Positions 37,601-52,600 of a DNA stretch of 64,000 nt are shown here, piece after piece. How positions within the stretch are numbered: position 1 is the first letter of the stretch; each line of letters opens with the position of its first letter. The notes beneath the pieces were generated by a model. That model ran no database searches and had not been told where the DNA came from. It worked only from the letters and a program-made list of their open reading frames with translations. Both the position numbers and the translations under genes were made by a program. The DNA is from Colius striatus (taxonomy: Eukaryota; Chordata; Aves; Coliiformes; Coliidae), in NCBI RefSeq assembly GCF_028858725.1, contig NC_084769.1, positions 14,137,501 through 14,201,500 on the forward strand. Direction: 5' to 3'.

Positions 37601-40600
37601 AAGCACTACAATCCTTCCTATCTGGCAACATTCTTTCTACAATCTGGCACAATTGCCGTTGGCAGCTGCAGCATTAACATTTTAAATTAAAGGAAACATT
37701 GACATTAGGAAGGGATCTAAGCTGCAAGGTAGCCAGTACAGGCATCTGCCAAGCAGTGTACAGAAACTCAAGGGGTCAGGACCTTACTTCTAAATCTTTC
37801 AATCTAACCATCTAGGAAATCCTTAGTCCAAAAAGATCTTGGTGTTCTCAACAGTCCCTGGCAAACTCTCTCTAAAAGAAGACTATTTTTCTGACAGAAA
37901 GAAAAGATAATCCATGCAGAAACAGGCCAATTAAAGACAGCAGCAGTTGAAAAGAGATCTTATTAGCAGCATCAAGACATCAAGACTTGAAGGCACAATA
38001 GTCAAGTCACAGCCCCTGCAATAAATGCGTATGTTCTTGCAGTTACATTAACCTAACCCTGTTTCCCATCTGGGAAATCAGAATGCAGCTCAATTGCTGA
38101 CTCAGCTCCAAACTGTTGTCTTCCTCCTAGAGCTCAATTTGCCCTTTACTACAGGCAGTACTGTTTCCAGTGAACACGTTAGAACTTCTTTGCCAAAAGA
38201 CAACTGCCTTCAATAATAATGGTATGTCTCCTGGAAACACAACACATCTGCAGTACAAAGCAGCTTGTTTTCTTAACGGCATGCTGTTTCGGGTTACATG
38301 CAGGTATCTTTTGTATTCACTCCCACTCTCCTACAGAAAGGTTATGTACTGTGGCAGCTGGCATGTAAGCTTAGATTCCTTGACAGTGTTGAGACAGACA
38401 GGCTCAAGTTCTTAATCCTAAAACAGGAGCAGCAATACTAAAACTGAAACAGATTGGCTACAGAGTCCTCTCTGCTTCTGAGCAAAAGCAGAAGGATTTC
38501 ACTAATCAATAGAAACCCTGTAAATACTAGCAAGAATGCTAGCATGAACCAGGTACCCAAGGAGAGCTGTTTGGAGCACAAGTCAAACATTTCCACCAAA
38601 GGAAACAGCGGTTTCTGGCACGCATCTTGCAATTAGACCAAAAGAATACAAATAAAACCAGGATGCTGATGAATAAAGAAACCACCACCTTTCACCCACC
38701 ACCACGGAAGCAATCGAGCGATCAACAGGATCTCACCATAGACAAGCACAGATTTCAGATACTAGATGAATCAGGGGTAAAAGAAAGAAAACAGCATTGA
38801 TCATATGTTCTGATTGTAACTTCAGTAAAATGCAACACACAAAGCAAAATTACCATCCCCCTTATAACCCAAAACCCACAGTATTCAAAGTCTTTAATCA
38901 GTAAGATTTATGAAATCAAAGTACATTTGTGATTGCACTGTTAGAAATAGATATGATCTACTTTTAAGAAATACTGAAGCAAAGCAGGTTTGTGCGCCTG
39001 ACAATGGGACAAGAACCTTTTCTCTTGAGGGTTGAAACTGCTCAGGATAAGAGCTTTTGTGTTGCTCTATTCCATTGCTGCGGCAGCTGAAGAGTCTCAC
39101 AGAAACCAGAATTACCCTTCTAGCATAAGCCACACTGCCTCTGAATGCACAAGAAGCTGAAAAAGGTAAGATGATGTGTGCACAAGTACTGGGTTGATGT
39201 ACGTCAGTTTTGGTTTTGAAATAGCTTTGCAGTACAGAATTACTTTACGATAAATTATATGTACATTTGCTTTCAAACAAATAATCCTTGTTTGGAGAAT
39301 GCATCCAATCCACAAACCATTTACTACAATTACACAAAATCAAAGCTCTTATCTCCAGCTTGTGTTTTTTTCCTCAAGCATCCATTGTAATCAAAATAAT
39401 AATAAATTAAAAAAAAAAAACAGTTTGCCCATTTCAAAAGGTTCAAAAGACAACTCATAAGGACACTAGTTTACAAGGTTCTGCATTTTGTTAAAGATCA
39501 AGACCAAGACCTTGAGCCCCATGACGCCAAGCAAAGGGTTACTAGGAGTGTTATGGCAAATGAGAAGGACCCAACTCTCTCCAAGTCTTGAAAATGTTCC
39601 TGATTTAATAATTTCAACAACCCCTGAAGAAATTTTAAGTTAGCAGGACTAAGCCCGCTGTCCTTTTCTCCCCACACTACATTCAAAGCAACAAATCAGC
39701 TGCATCATCACTAACTTGACTATCAACTTATGCCAAAGATACAGGATGGCAGCTTACTTAAGTGCAGATAAACAGCCACTTGAATCATGCATAAGCAAGC
39801 ATTTCCCAGCAAAGCAGAACATACCACTTCTTGTCTTGGTGGCTGGCTCCAGGGCTTCTTGGAAGGTTTTCTATTTCCACTAAGACCGGGGCAGAAGGAA
39901 CCACTGTTAGGACAGGTAGGTTTGGCTTTGCGTTCCAGCTCTTTGGACAGAAAGTATAAACAAGTAAGTTACTATACACACGTTAATGAAGCAATCACAC
40001 ATTACACATAGCAAAACATAGAGTGGATGGTACAAATTGCTTTACTGGCTGTCTTGGTGGACCACTTTAGCACAAAGCTAAAGCAAGGCTGTGTTGTCTT
40101 CCATTACTTCAAATCTGTGCCCAGTTTGATCCCACACAGTATTAGGATCATAAGGAATCCAAGGCTGCTCAGAGATAGCAACAAAAAGCTATGGCCCACT
40201 GTGTTCTTTTTAAATCTGTGCAGTAACACTTTCCTTCTGTAGGTAACTTGGCAGTAATGGTTGGCACCTTTGGGTTGCAGGTCTTTGGACTGCTATTTGA
40301 AACATAGCTGCTTCTGAAAAAAACAACTCCTTTTGCACAGAATGCAAAAGGCAGGTCAGAGCAGCAGTCTGCCAGCAGAGACTGAGTATTTTAACGTTAG
40401 AGCAAACCCCCATCCCATTTCCACCAATACATGACTCCTTCTGTTGCATTCTGCATCTGAATAGCTCCAGAGAAGGAGTCAGAGTCCTTCCAAACTCCAA
40501 GTCCTGAGTTACTTTGATACTCAGGAGAGTCATTTTGCATCAACAACATTGTTCAGTGAAACAAAGTATTCTGGGTACAAGTACTGAGGGGATAAGTGTC

Positions 40601-43600
40601 TCTGATTTTCTTCTCCAACTCAGAAAACACTGATTTTTTACTAACAATGTATTCTTTAATTTGTAGGTGCATTGCCCTCTTACAGAGGAAAAAAAATAAT
40701 GTAACCAGGAACCACCACAGGTGTTAATGAATTGCACACACCCTTTCTCTCTTCTTTTTAATGTTGCTTAGCATGCAGAATTAATGTGCTTTGGATAGTA
40801 ACAAGTCTCATACAAAGGCGCTTTGTGTACTTATGAATGTCTGTATCTATGACTAGGACAGTTTCTACAGCACTAGGGCATGGGGTATCTTCCTTACTCC
40901 AGCTAAAGTAAACAATCATCTTGCTCATACATTAGTGGTCATTGCCGGGCATGCAATTTAGTAGCTTACTGTTTGTAACTTTCAATTGGTCAATCACTGG
41001 ATTTTAGGAACAAATAGGTACACCTTCAAATCTTTTGAAATACATGGAAATTGTCTTTAAAAGGAATGAAAGAGTCCTTACTTGTGATCCATTAGTCTGG
41101 TTGATAACAGCGTTGTTTGCAGTACTGAAAGAGAGTATGCAAATCATAATCAGATCGACAAGCTACTTTTGCGGGCTGTCAGAACTGCAGGGATTTTCAG
41201 AAAGAAACACAAGGTCCAGCAAGGACCTTTCAAAGTACTTAACTGTTAAAAAAACCAAAAAACCTTAAAAGCTTATGCTTTAGGTCAGCTGTCTCATTCT
41301 AGGTAAAGGTATCACGACTTTTTTTTCTGTGTTCAAGCTATAGTTTATCTGCAACTCATCTGTTTTTTTCCACTTCCTTTCCTAAACCAGTTAGGTTTAG
41401 AAAGGCTTCCTCATTCAACAGTAAGGTGAGGCACTTTTAAAGCAAAACTAATACAGTTTTAGTTAAAACACTCAGCAAAATGTGTCATTGTCAAAACCCT
41501 CACCTACATGCTGGAGATAGTATGCTTGTTCTGAAACCAGGACTCTTTAGATATGAAGTTTTCATGTCACAAAATTTACCAGAAAAATATTATGGAGTTT
41601 CATCTGCATACGACCTCTAATGGACTGAATTACTGCTTCAGAGTCTTAAAAGTAACCATTCAAATCTATATGCAGAGCAGCTCAGAACAGCATTAATAAT
41701 ATTATTATTAATCAGTATATTTAATACATTCAATAAGATCCATATCCTGATGATTTCTGAGACTTTCCTCTTTTTTGAGAGACTTAAAAGCATTAACACC
41801 TGCACAGCAATTACACATTACAGATCTCATGCAAAGCAGGCATTTGTTCCAGATTTCTAATCTTTTAAAAAAATGGTTCTAGTCTCCTGTGACCCATAAA
41901 TCTTTTGATTTCTGGATGGGACAACAGCTATCCAACCTGGCAAGCTGACAATTCTGACAGATTTCTGTATCTACCTTAGTGATTCCTTAGAATTATTTTA
42001 TTTAAATATCATAATATCAAGACCAAACAAGCTGTTCCTTGCACCTTCTCTATTGAGGGAATGTGGTTATGACAGCATGGTGCACATTTAACAGAAACAT
42101 TATGGGTAGCCTTCTGGGTAGCACATTCCTCTCTGCTGAGTTAACACAAAAGAATGGAACGACATACATCTTTCATGATGCATTTCAATTAGCAACACTT
42201 GAGTGTAGAGTTTCAGCAATGGCATAGATTGCTCTAGAGACTATTAACATCACAGTGCCACACCTAGGTGTAGATCAGAAGACTTCTGTCTTATCAGGAG
42301 AAACTACACATGAAGTTTCTCTTCCTACTCTCAGAATGACCTAAGCAGCATGAAACTCAGAGAAGGGCATGACAACACAGTATTATGGGAGTACTGCTTA
42401 ATCAGACAGTCACATTTTCTATGCAGAGAATCTTTAAGCACCTCAGTGACACTCAGTTTTGAGAAGTCCTTTCCCATTTTATGAAAAGTAAAGGCAATGC
42501 AGGAAGTCAGAGACACACCTCTGCTACAGTAACTGCAGCCTTGTCCCAGCACTTCTGATGAGACTTCTTCCCTTCTCATGCAAAAATCAATCCTGCTGCT
42601 ATAAAAAGAATATGTGTGGCTGTATTAAGCCTGTTGTTCTGAAATGTTATTTTGGCGTTCCTTACCCAGCTCCTGACTGTCATGACGCTTAACACCTACT
42701 AGTATCTGCTTTTTAAAAAGTACTTTGGTTGCAATTGATCATTGCAACATTTACAAGTTACTAGGGCAAAGGACAGAAACCAGAACTGAGTGACTTCGCT
42801 TCTTTGCCACTAGGTAATTCTTTTTAGTCCCATTACTTCTCTTCCCTTAAGGAAGGGTATGAAAACTGTATGATTCAGATTCCTCTGAGTGTTTTACATT
42901 GTAACAGCAAGTACAAATCTACATGTGCAGAAAGACTCTAGGTACAGAAATAAAGAATCGAAAGATCTTCCTCTCAATGCTGATCATGGATAATTGAAAC
43001 ATATAAAAAGAAATACTTGAGCATATAAAAAGAGATGCAAGTACATAAAGAATATAAAATGATCAACATATTTCAAAAGTTTATTTTACTGTATTCTCTG
43101 ACTTTAACCTGATTACATATTTCAGTCACATAGAGTAGATAGACATCCTCACATGCTCTTACATCATCTCTTTACATGGCAGGACACAGAACTACAGCTC
43201 ATATCCAGCAAGAGACACAGCTAAAAAACCAAAACAAACCTCTCTGCCTGTTAGGAAGCAAGCCTGGCAAAATCTGCTATGTGACAGTAACACATCAAGT
43301 TTCACGTAAAGCAAACAAACATCAAACCCGCAGCAAAACCACAGATAAGAAGTTATTGCTCTACAATTAACTACACTTAAAACCTCCTGCAGACACATGC
43401 TCAAGTGGCAAACATCATAGAGAAATTTAAATATTGGAATGTATCTTACCTTGTTTCTTCAAGTTTAGCAGCATGGGCTGCAAAAACAAAGTTTTAATTA
43501 AAATTTAGGTTGTAATTAGGTTATCTGTTAAATATTAAGTATATTATGAATGAAAATAGTCTAGTGCTGCCTAAAAGTGGATAACTAAAAGAGCAAAAGT

Positions 43601-46600
43601 AGCATGTATCCCATGTATAATGTGTCAAAAACGAAACTCTAAATTGGAAAAATGAAATAAAGAATCTGATGAGCAAACCAAGGAGCTGCATTTAAGCAAG
43701 GGTCTGAAAGCATGCATGGAGGCCGCACCTGACCTGTGCAAAGGTGGGAGTAGGAGATAAAGTAACTACTGTTAGTGTAACAAGAGTACAACTCCTAAGA
43801 ACAATTAAAAAAACCTCTTAATGTCAAACTTCATTAATAAATCTCATCTATTACCATTAATATATTGCTGTTTTCTGTCTCCACACAGAGACCAACTGTG
43901 CAATATTCAAGGGTGTTTCACCTGCTAGGTGAACTAAAACACATGCTTTAGACACAAGCTTTGTCTGATAAACTCATGTTGTCTCCCAGATCGGTCAAAG
44001 TAAGTCTATTTTGAAAATTCAAGAGAAAGGCAGTTAAAGAAGACTTCCTACACAAAATCTTTAAAGGATATGATTACTTGATTCTCACAGTGGATTATAC
44101 TTCTCAGAATGGAAGGTCTTTTACCTTTCATTTGTAGTGTTCGTCTTGAATATCTTTTGCTGGGCCTTCTTTCAAAGGATGCTGATCTCCTGGCTTTGTT
44201 GGTCTTAGTGGTTTGATATTCTGTTTTCCCACTAAGAACGCCATTTAGAAGCACATAACAATAAATTACTTATTTATAATGACAGAACACAGACGTTGCT
44301 CATCAAAACATCACATTTCTCTTTTAAATTCATACTGTAATAATCTGATCTCAATTCTGCCAAAAATCTCAAACAAAGGCCTCAGAAGGCCTTTCATCAA
44401 AAAGAGAAGTTTTACAAACACCCAAATTTTCACCCTGTTTTCCCTAGACAAAAGATTGAAGCAATGTCTCCTTAAGCATGAAGCTGCTAAGACAACACAT
44501 TTGCCCTTTGCACATTTCTGGGCTCACAGCACTCACTGTTTGTGAGAGGCTGAAAACTCCAGGAAAGAGTGAAGCTTAAGGTGTGTTGCCAAAGGTCATA
44601 GGGAAAGACTATAATAGGACTAAAGACGAGCATGCAGGTGCTCCTGTTTCCAGGCAAGTCCTTTTTCCCTAAGTCTGGCCAAACTCTGCCTCTGAGGCAG
44701 TATCAGCCGCATGTTCTGACAACTCCTTGGTACCACTGATCCTCTCTGAAACTGATTAGATGGTACTACTCCAGATGCTGGAAATGAAAGCAAAAGGATA
44801 TGTCTGGGGTCACCTCCACTCCCTTCCATGTGTTCTCAGCAACTCTGGTGGGGTAACTGGCAGCATCCTCCAGGTTAGTCTGGGCCCACAAGCCATTTGT
44901 AAGTCTGTTACACGCATGAGTAGTGCCCAATATAGAATGGGCATTACCTTAGTCTTCTGAAGCACTATCATCACTCACTCAGGAACTCAGGAGTCAACAC
45001 ACTTACAATCTCCTTAACTGTGTGAGTCAATCATTCTATGGTTTATTGAAAAATGGGTGGGCTTTCAAGATGAGGTGATCTATAGAAGACAATCTACTAC
45101 ATATGCGATGTAATGAACATAAACCTTGAGAAACCTTTGGTTTCCTACTACACAGACAAGGATCACCTAAAGGTAAATCAAACTATAAATGGGAAAAATT
45201 TGTATGATTCAATAAAACAAATAATACAACTCAGTCTGCAAGTTTCACTGCTCTATATTCCCTAAGTGAATGAATCCCAAGTTCTCTCCTGCTTCTGTGC
45301 ATAATCCAAGAACAGGAAGGATCAGCAGAAGATATTTGCTGAGAGATGCCACTGACCTGTAGCGGAACCGGGACCCTAACCGAATGAAGCCTGATCGACT
45401 TGAGCTTTTTTGGACAGGACCTCGGAGCCGGAAGAAGGCGTGATGTTCCACTGCACACTTCCACAAGTGTTTGCAGGCTTTGGGATGATCCAGTCTAAAG
45501 ACAAAAGTGTGCTCCTGCTCCTTTCCCTGAAAGCACACAAAGCACATTCACGATTTAAGAGGCTTGAATAAACCCAAGCTACAATTCCACACAAGCCAAA
45601 TCCAATTTGATTTTTATGAACACTGAAATGTATGTTAAAAAAATATGTTAGGCAGAAAAATAAACCTTTTCAGAAGCTTTAATGAACAAAGAGTCTATTG
45701 TCTGAAGTTGGACAGGGGTAGAGTCCATATATTTAACAAGTCTGAATCATTACAAATTAAAACCTATCATGATAATAGGAAGGTACTTCTCAATGAGGTT
45801 AACATGGTTTCACTTCCAAATCTAGTCTCAAATTACTAGTGCTCCCATTTTTATTATCTCAACTCTCAGTAATTTCCTCTCTTGGGAACAATTCTGGCAC
45901 CTGCTTAAGGAATTCATTCCACTAAATGTAATACATGGTCTTTTGTAAAAAGCTTCTGTGAACAATACACACTGTTTCCAAATTATCTGGTCTACATTGG
46001 TTTCACAAAGTATTGTCCATTTACAAACATGGAGAGGAAGAAAAAGTAACTGAGTCTTTTTATTTTATACTTATGTCCCTTCATTCCTCTCCTCCCCCCA
46101 AAGTCACAATCAGAAGTCTTTCAAGGCATCAAGGTTAATTCTCAAAACTTAAATATAAAGATCAGGAGCATGAAAACTAGTTCTGCATAATCAAGACTGA
46201 GATGTAACTAAACAGATAGTTTTCTACCTGTTCATCATCTTCAACCACAACTAGAGTGAGTTTATTCTTCTTGAAGTCAAGCCTTGTTATCTTTGGCCTA
46301 AAAGATGAACAGAAAAAGCAGGTTATGTCTAACTCTTAGTAATTCACTGAGAGGTATGTTTGATGTGCCAGTCCAAGTCTCTCTACCAAATATTTTCTTT
46401 CTTTTTGTTGGTTTTTCAAGTTTATGCAGTAAGGTTTGATTATACTGTGGATACCAATGCATCGCTTCAAAGTGTAACACTTAGAATTATCACTTCAGAA
46501 GTTGATGACTTCTTCAAGGTTTCTATCAGGACCTAAAATAACCATTATTTGAACTGAAACTCCACGTACCCGTCTGCTTGCCTACTCTTCCACAAGCCCA

Positions 46601-49600
46601 CAAAAGTGAACTCAGAAAGACGTAAAGGCAGGCCAAAATAAACCTGCTTTATTAAAGAAATATAATCACTGTACTATGTATCAAAGACCAATTCCTATGA
46701 TGACCCTCTTTAAGAAAATCCCAACCCAAGAGAACAATGTGAACACGACATGATAAAAATGCAGCCACTTTCCCCACTCCCTGCCCATCAAAAAAATACC
46801 CAGAACTGACAGTGGAATGACGAGACACATAGATAACATTTCTCTTTCAAAGGGGATGTTTTTTCTCAAAAGTTTATAAAATTGTCAGGGCTAAGTCAAA
46901 CTTTCCATGTGATGAAACTTCACTTCATCAGCTGACTACTTATTCTTTGTACATAGTTTTGAAGACTGCATGGGAATTGCAGAACAAAGGATAAATGTCC
47001 ATGTACTCAGACCCAAGTATGCTAGCTAGAAGCTTCTCCCCCTTCTGTTTTACACAATATAAAGCCCTGCAGAATATCATCAGAATGTTTCTAAGAAACC
47101 ATGGTGTATTATTAAGGCATTTGACAGATAAAGAAACACACGTTTATAAAAACTAAAGAAAGCTTTATATCCTCTGACTACATACAGATCTGGTTTGGGG
47201 GCAGGGAGGTAGAAGGGTATTTGGGGTTTTTTAATAATCCTTACTGATGGGTAGAAAATGGCATTTTTCTTAATAAAAAGCCTGCTCAGATGACACAATA
47301 TTTAAAAACTGCACTAGCACTAAGCCTCTGTCTCCTTTTCAACACTGATGTGTAACACTTATCCAGAATGTCTGAATGAGCATCATTTCACTAACTGGGT
47401 GCATACTCTATTTCCAAACAACTCAGTGCAAAATACAACAACAAACACATTACTAAAAAAACAAACCACAAAACCAAAAACAACCCACAGTTATTCCATC
47501 TTTTACTTGCCTTTGGCATGTTACACATAAACAGCTTATTAATAGATGAACAAAGAATATTAAAGAAAAGCAAGAATATTTTTGGACATCATGAAAACAC
47601 TCCAAGGCTACAACATTTCTGCAAATAAAAGAGTAAAAATCTTAGACATTATTTCAGAGCTTACCAGAAAAACAACCCAATCTTTGTGTCTCCTTCAAAG
47701 ACAAGAACTCCTGTAGGTGTCAGTCCCAGGCTGTAATCATTGCCATCTCTTGCCTAATTGCCAAAAATAAAGAACATAAAATCATTACAGTTGGAAAAGA
47801 CCTTTAAGATCATGGAGTCCAACCAGTCACCTCACACTGCCAAGCCCATCACTAAACCATGTCCCTCAGCACTTCATCTATGTGTCCTTTGATTATCTCT
47901 AGGAATGGTGATTCTACCACCTCCCTGGGCAGCCCGTTCCAATTAATAACCTTCTTTATCCATGTTACTCCAGTGAGTGAAACAGCTTATTTGCCCAGTG
48001 TTACAATTAAACACATATATTTTATACATCAAAACTCTCACTTTTCAATGATGTTATGCAAAGATTTTTCTAGTTTGCAACCCTGCAATAAGGCTGCCTA
48101 AAGTGGAAAAACAAGAGTTTGTTGATTTCTTTGTGTAGTAAGGACCTCTTTGTGCAGTTCTCTGCACTTCCTTCTCCACAGGAGATCTATTTATTGTCAG
48201 CTGGTAGCTGACTGGACGCCAGCCAATTTATATTTAATTACTATGATTTTCACATAGCTCTTATTCTAAATACAAACTGTAGTACATATTGCCACATTGA
48301 TCATTTAACACAGAGCAGATACTCTTGGACTAAAGTTATACCTTCTAGAAATGTATACTACAGAGTGGAATGTAGATGCAAAGTCAGATCATTTGTTACA
48401 TGGTTTATATAATATTCCTCCTCCTCTGCCCCCACCCTCCCCAAAACCAAAACTACTGTCTAAATGCAGGACAAAGCTATAGTTATCATTTACAAAGGTC
48501 ACCATGCTGTGGTTAAACATACCTTCACTATGTGCATGTCTACACCGTACATTTCCAGCCACTTAGCTTTGTTTAAGTAGTTAGTTTCAGCCTGTGCTGG
48601 TGTTTGTCCCCTGAAATAAATTTTTTGCTGTTAGGCAGATGCCTGGAAAAGCACAGAAAGGAAAAACTGGTATCTAAGGAAAGAGGAAAAGAAATTCCTG
48701 AAAGTCTGTGAAAAACCTAAATGCTGCTGACACTTGTTGACTTCCATGAACATCAAGGTCATCTTTGTAAATTTTAATCTGAAACTGCTTCCACAAAAAT
48801 CATTGCATTTCAAATTTCTGTACCTCGTAATTTTACTCAGAACTTTGAAAAGCCTCATTTTTCCCACTCTATCCTCCTACAAAGTATGACAGAACCATAT
48901 TAAGAGTTATGTTTCTGAACAAGACCCCAGGAGAAGCATCAGTAGCATCTTCTTAATACATTATCTTTACAGAAAAATCAATGCAAACAGTTGGTGAACA
49001 TGCACTGGAGGATCTAGTACCTGCATTCTTTCCACTTCTCAAAAATGGCTAGTTCCATCTCTTCAGTCTGAGTGGGAACAAACCTGAACTCAGACACCAG
49101 TTCAGGGACATGCTCAGCAGGATCATAGTCTCCGAGTTCAGCTACAAAAGAACAGCGTTGTCAAGCAATATTCCCAACAAACACAGAACTTTTGCACAGT
49201 TTCCTAATTAATATAAGATACTGAATTTCTCTTTGTGTTCCACCTTATCCTTCAGTTCTCCCAATATTTAAAGTGTCATCTTTTTTGGCAGAGAAATTAT
49301 GGACACTGAGCAAATAACCATGTTGTCTGCACAAAATCTTTCTGTTACTTTGTAAAAAGTGCTCTTGATACAATCTTTTAGCAGCTTCCTATAGATGGAA
49401 GTTATGAACATCCTTGAGGCTCACCTTTTTTCTTTCTTGGAGAGAGTTTTGAACATTTTTATCACCGAAGTCTCTACTGAGATGACAGCTGACTAACGTT
49501 ACAATGGAATTTTGCCTTAAATTATTACAACAAAATCTCAAGGTTTGTAAAAAGCAAAACCAGTTCTGACACTTTTCATAAAGCCATCTGTCCATTCTAA

Positions 49601-52600
49601 AAATCAATTTCTGATTTTATGACTACAAATCACCCTGTCCTGTTAAAATTGCTCTGTGTCAGGGCACAAACCAGCGTTCTCTTCTTCATTTAGGAACATA
49701 ATAAATGCCCTACCAGGCCAGTCCAGTGGCTTAGCTGGTCCACTGCTACATGCTCAACAGGGGCAATAAGAAATGCTATTTAGAGAGCATACTGGAACAT
49801 ACTAGTCAGTGGGTGTGCCACATCAAAAGCACAAGCTCCTTTTTCCACAGATGCTAACAAGCCCAGCTTTTAAATACTGATGTATGCCTGAAGTGCTAAA
49901 GCACACAAAAAAACTTTATAAAAATGTCCCAATGTTCAGAGTCACTACACATTTCTTCCTCCCACCAATTTCAAGTGGCTTCTTAACCTTTAGTTTATAT
50001 CACAAAATTTAGGAATAATTCTATATATTCTAACTTGAACCTTGGGTGTCTGATACAGACCGGTAATTGCTGTGTCTGAAGAAAGGAAAGAGAGACATTT
50101 GGGTTGGAAAAATCCTAATAACACATTTGGGAAGACCTGGGTAAGTCAAATAAACACACATAATATTCCACAGGTACAAAAAATACCTACAATCTAAAAA
50201 AAACCACCCCTGCTTCTTGGATTTCTGAACACAGCAAGTATATCAACAGTCTTTTCACCTCTCCCTTTTTCTTTTTTTTTAATGCTGACTGAGGAGGTCT
50301 GTAGTTCTGTAATAATTTACTCCCACTAAAACGCCTGCCTCTGTTGAAAGGAATGCTGTCAAGGCCAGCTTAGGTTCCAGCTGATTTAAATAAAAGTACA
50401 CAGCTGTCAGACAGCAAGATTAAAGCCCTGCTACAGGCCTCATTGTGGAGCAAGGAGAGAGGAAAGAAAAGACAAAAAAGCAATGGATATATGGCCTAAT
50501 TAGATCACTTTGTATTTCAAAAACCTTATTCACTGAACCTGTATCTTAAGGCTCTAACAATGCTAATATTTTTAACTATGGAATGTATTCTAACTGTTTT
50601 CCTTCCACACAAAAGAGCAGGTTAAAAAGGCAGGCATCTTTATAGTGTCATCCCAACTCTCCACCTACACGTGATCAGGGCCATCAGTACTTCCGGCCCA
50701 AAGAACAAAGCGTGCTTTGGAAAATACCTGTAAGAGGAAAAAATTCCAGTGACTTAGGCCTGTTACCTAACTCCTGCAAAGTAAGTACAACTGCATTGGT
50801 TTATTAGATGAATGCTGTGTAGAGAATTTGTGTGGCACAAAAGCATGGCACATCTCCAGATTCCCTTTTCAAAGAGGACCATACAACAGCTTTACGGCAG
50901 AGGTTCTAGGACTTTTTGTAGACTCAAACTGGGTTGAATAAAGCCATATACCTATATTCTCCAATAAGGAGACAACAGCAGACATTTCTAAAACTTCAAG
51001 CCTTCCCTCTTACTTTTGTGAATTCCCCTTGTGAAGCTACAGCAAACTTCACATATAAGATCACACCCTCATGCAAACAGTAAAGACATTGGCCATGACA
51101 ATCAGTGATGGATACAGGCAAAAGAAGGTTGCTCAGAAGCTCTCAGGGAAGTCATGGGATGCTGCAGTCTGAGTTGGAATCCAAAGTTGCAGACATTAAG
51201 AAGAGTCTTAGATGACTCAAGCATAGTACTATATAACTGAGGAAAAAAATACAGTATATCACCTCTTTTGGCTGAATTAAAATCTGAAACACCAAGTGCC
51301 ATTCAACTATCAATGCTCAAGCACAAGCACAAAACTTAGGGCATTAAAACGTTTCTACAAATATTGAAGTCAAAAGTTGGTTGGTTTTATATACAGGACT
51401 TTTCAATTGAGTGCAGAACCAAAATAATTTTGTACCTGATTAGTATAACAAAGAAAATACACAGCAGAAACTACACAATACAAAGTGAATGGTGTTGCTA
51501 CATGAAAGCTATCCAGCAAGACTGCAGATCTCATACCTAGTGTGAGAGCAGACAGATTTGCACAAAAGTAGCTGAGAAAACAAACTTAGGGCAAAAATGT
51601 TTATGGTCAGAAGGTCCTTGTTCTGTTTCCCAAGGAATCGTGCAATTTTCTATATACAGTCTCAGCGAAATGACAATCAAAGGGAGCCATGCTTCACACT
51701 GTATCGCTAATGGCTGCGCAGAACCTATTTTCTGAGTATGACAAGGACAGACTAAAAGAAGTAGTAAGAGTCTACACAAAGCCATTCATGCAACTTCATC
51801 CTCCCCCGCTCATATCTACTCACCTTGCATGTTATAAGCTGCCAGCTGGACGGCTGTCTCAAAAGGACATTCCAATCTGCCCCAAGAGAAATGCATTGTT
51901 AAAATCTTAGCTAATGCTACTTAGCAGACAACTCATATGTTGGACAATAAGAGACTGCCAAAGTTTTGGATCAGAAAGTGAAAAAGGATTAGTAAATTTT
52001 GATCAAATTAACAAGAGATATGCTCCACATTACTTAAGCATTCCTCTGCTGCTATTCATGCATAGAAGAGTAATATTTTAGAGGAAAAAAAGCATCATAT
52101 TACTTAGCAAAAATCAGATTAATTATCCAAATATGCTAAACACATTGTAAATGTTTAAAAGGCTGTTTATTAGAAATACATACTTTCCACTGAGAATATC
52201 CAGTTTCAGCTGCAGAACAAACAAATACCTGCAGGATTAAATAAGAAATAAATGTAACTGATCATCAGTTTTATCTAATGTGTCACTCAGCCAAGGGGAG
52301 GAAATTAGAACCTGACAAAAACATTTTTTACTCTTTACATGAGTTTTCAAGACTGAAGAAATTGAGTTGTGATATTTCAAGGCTCTAACAGTTGTGTTTG
52401 TATGCTTTTCACACATTTCAACTAAGTAAACCCAAAACTAGCAGTTGTCACAAGCAGAGTGAGAAACAGGACACCCAAGCCTCCCTTTTTTTCTCTTCTG
52501 ATCTTACTTGGGCAAAGGACAACCTGTGTCTTCCACATTTTCTTCATTGTTCATAGGCATATCAATCTCATAAAAGAAAGAATCTTTTAAAGTCTCCCAA

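Larger units (their letters stand above)
28158..39824 (-). other. EPB41L5: Largest EPB41L5 intron in the window (11.7 kb)
   Basis: Holds CR1 copies at 30915-31375 and 32785-34040 (nested pair), a TTTG short repeat near 34456-34475 and a CpG-rich block at 35600-35830. Human short isoforms end with an alternative exon near this position, but I found no matching exon here. Confidence 0.7.

Noticed and set aside
38438..38632. Short - strand frame with a membrane-like segment ([17 protein letters not shown])
   Set aside because: A hydrophobic run is easily produced by T-rich intron sequence. No start or splice support.
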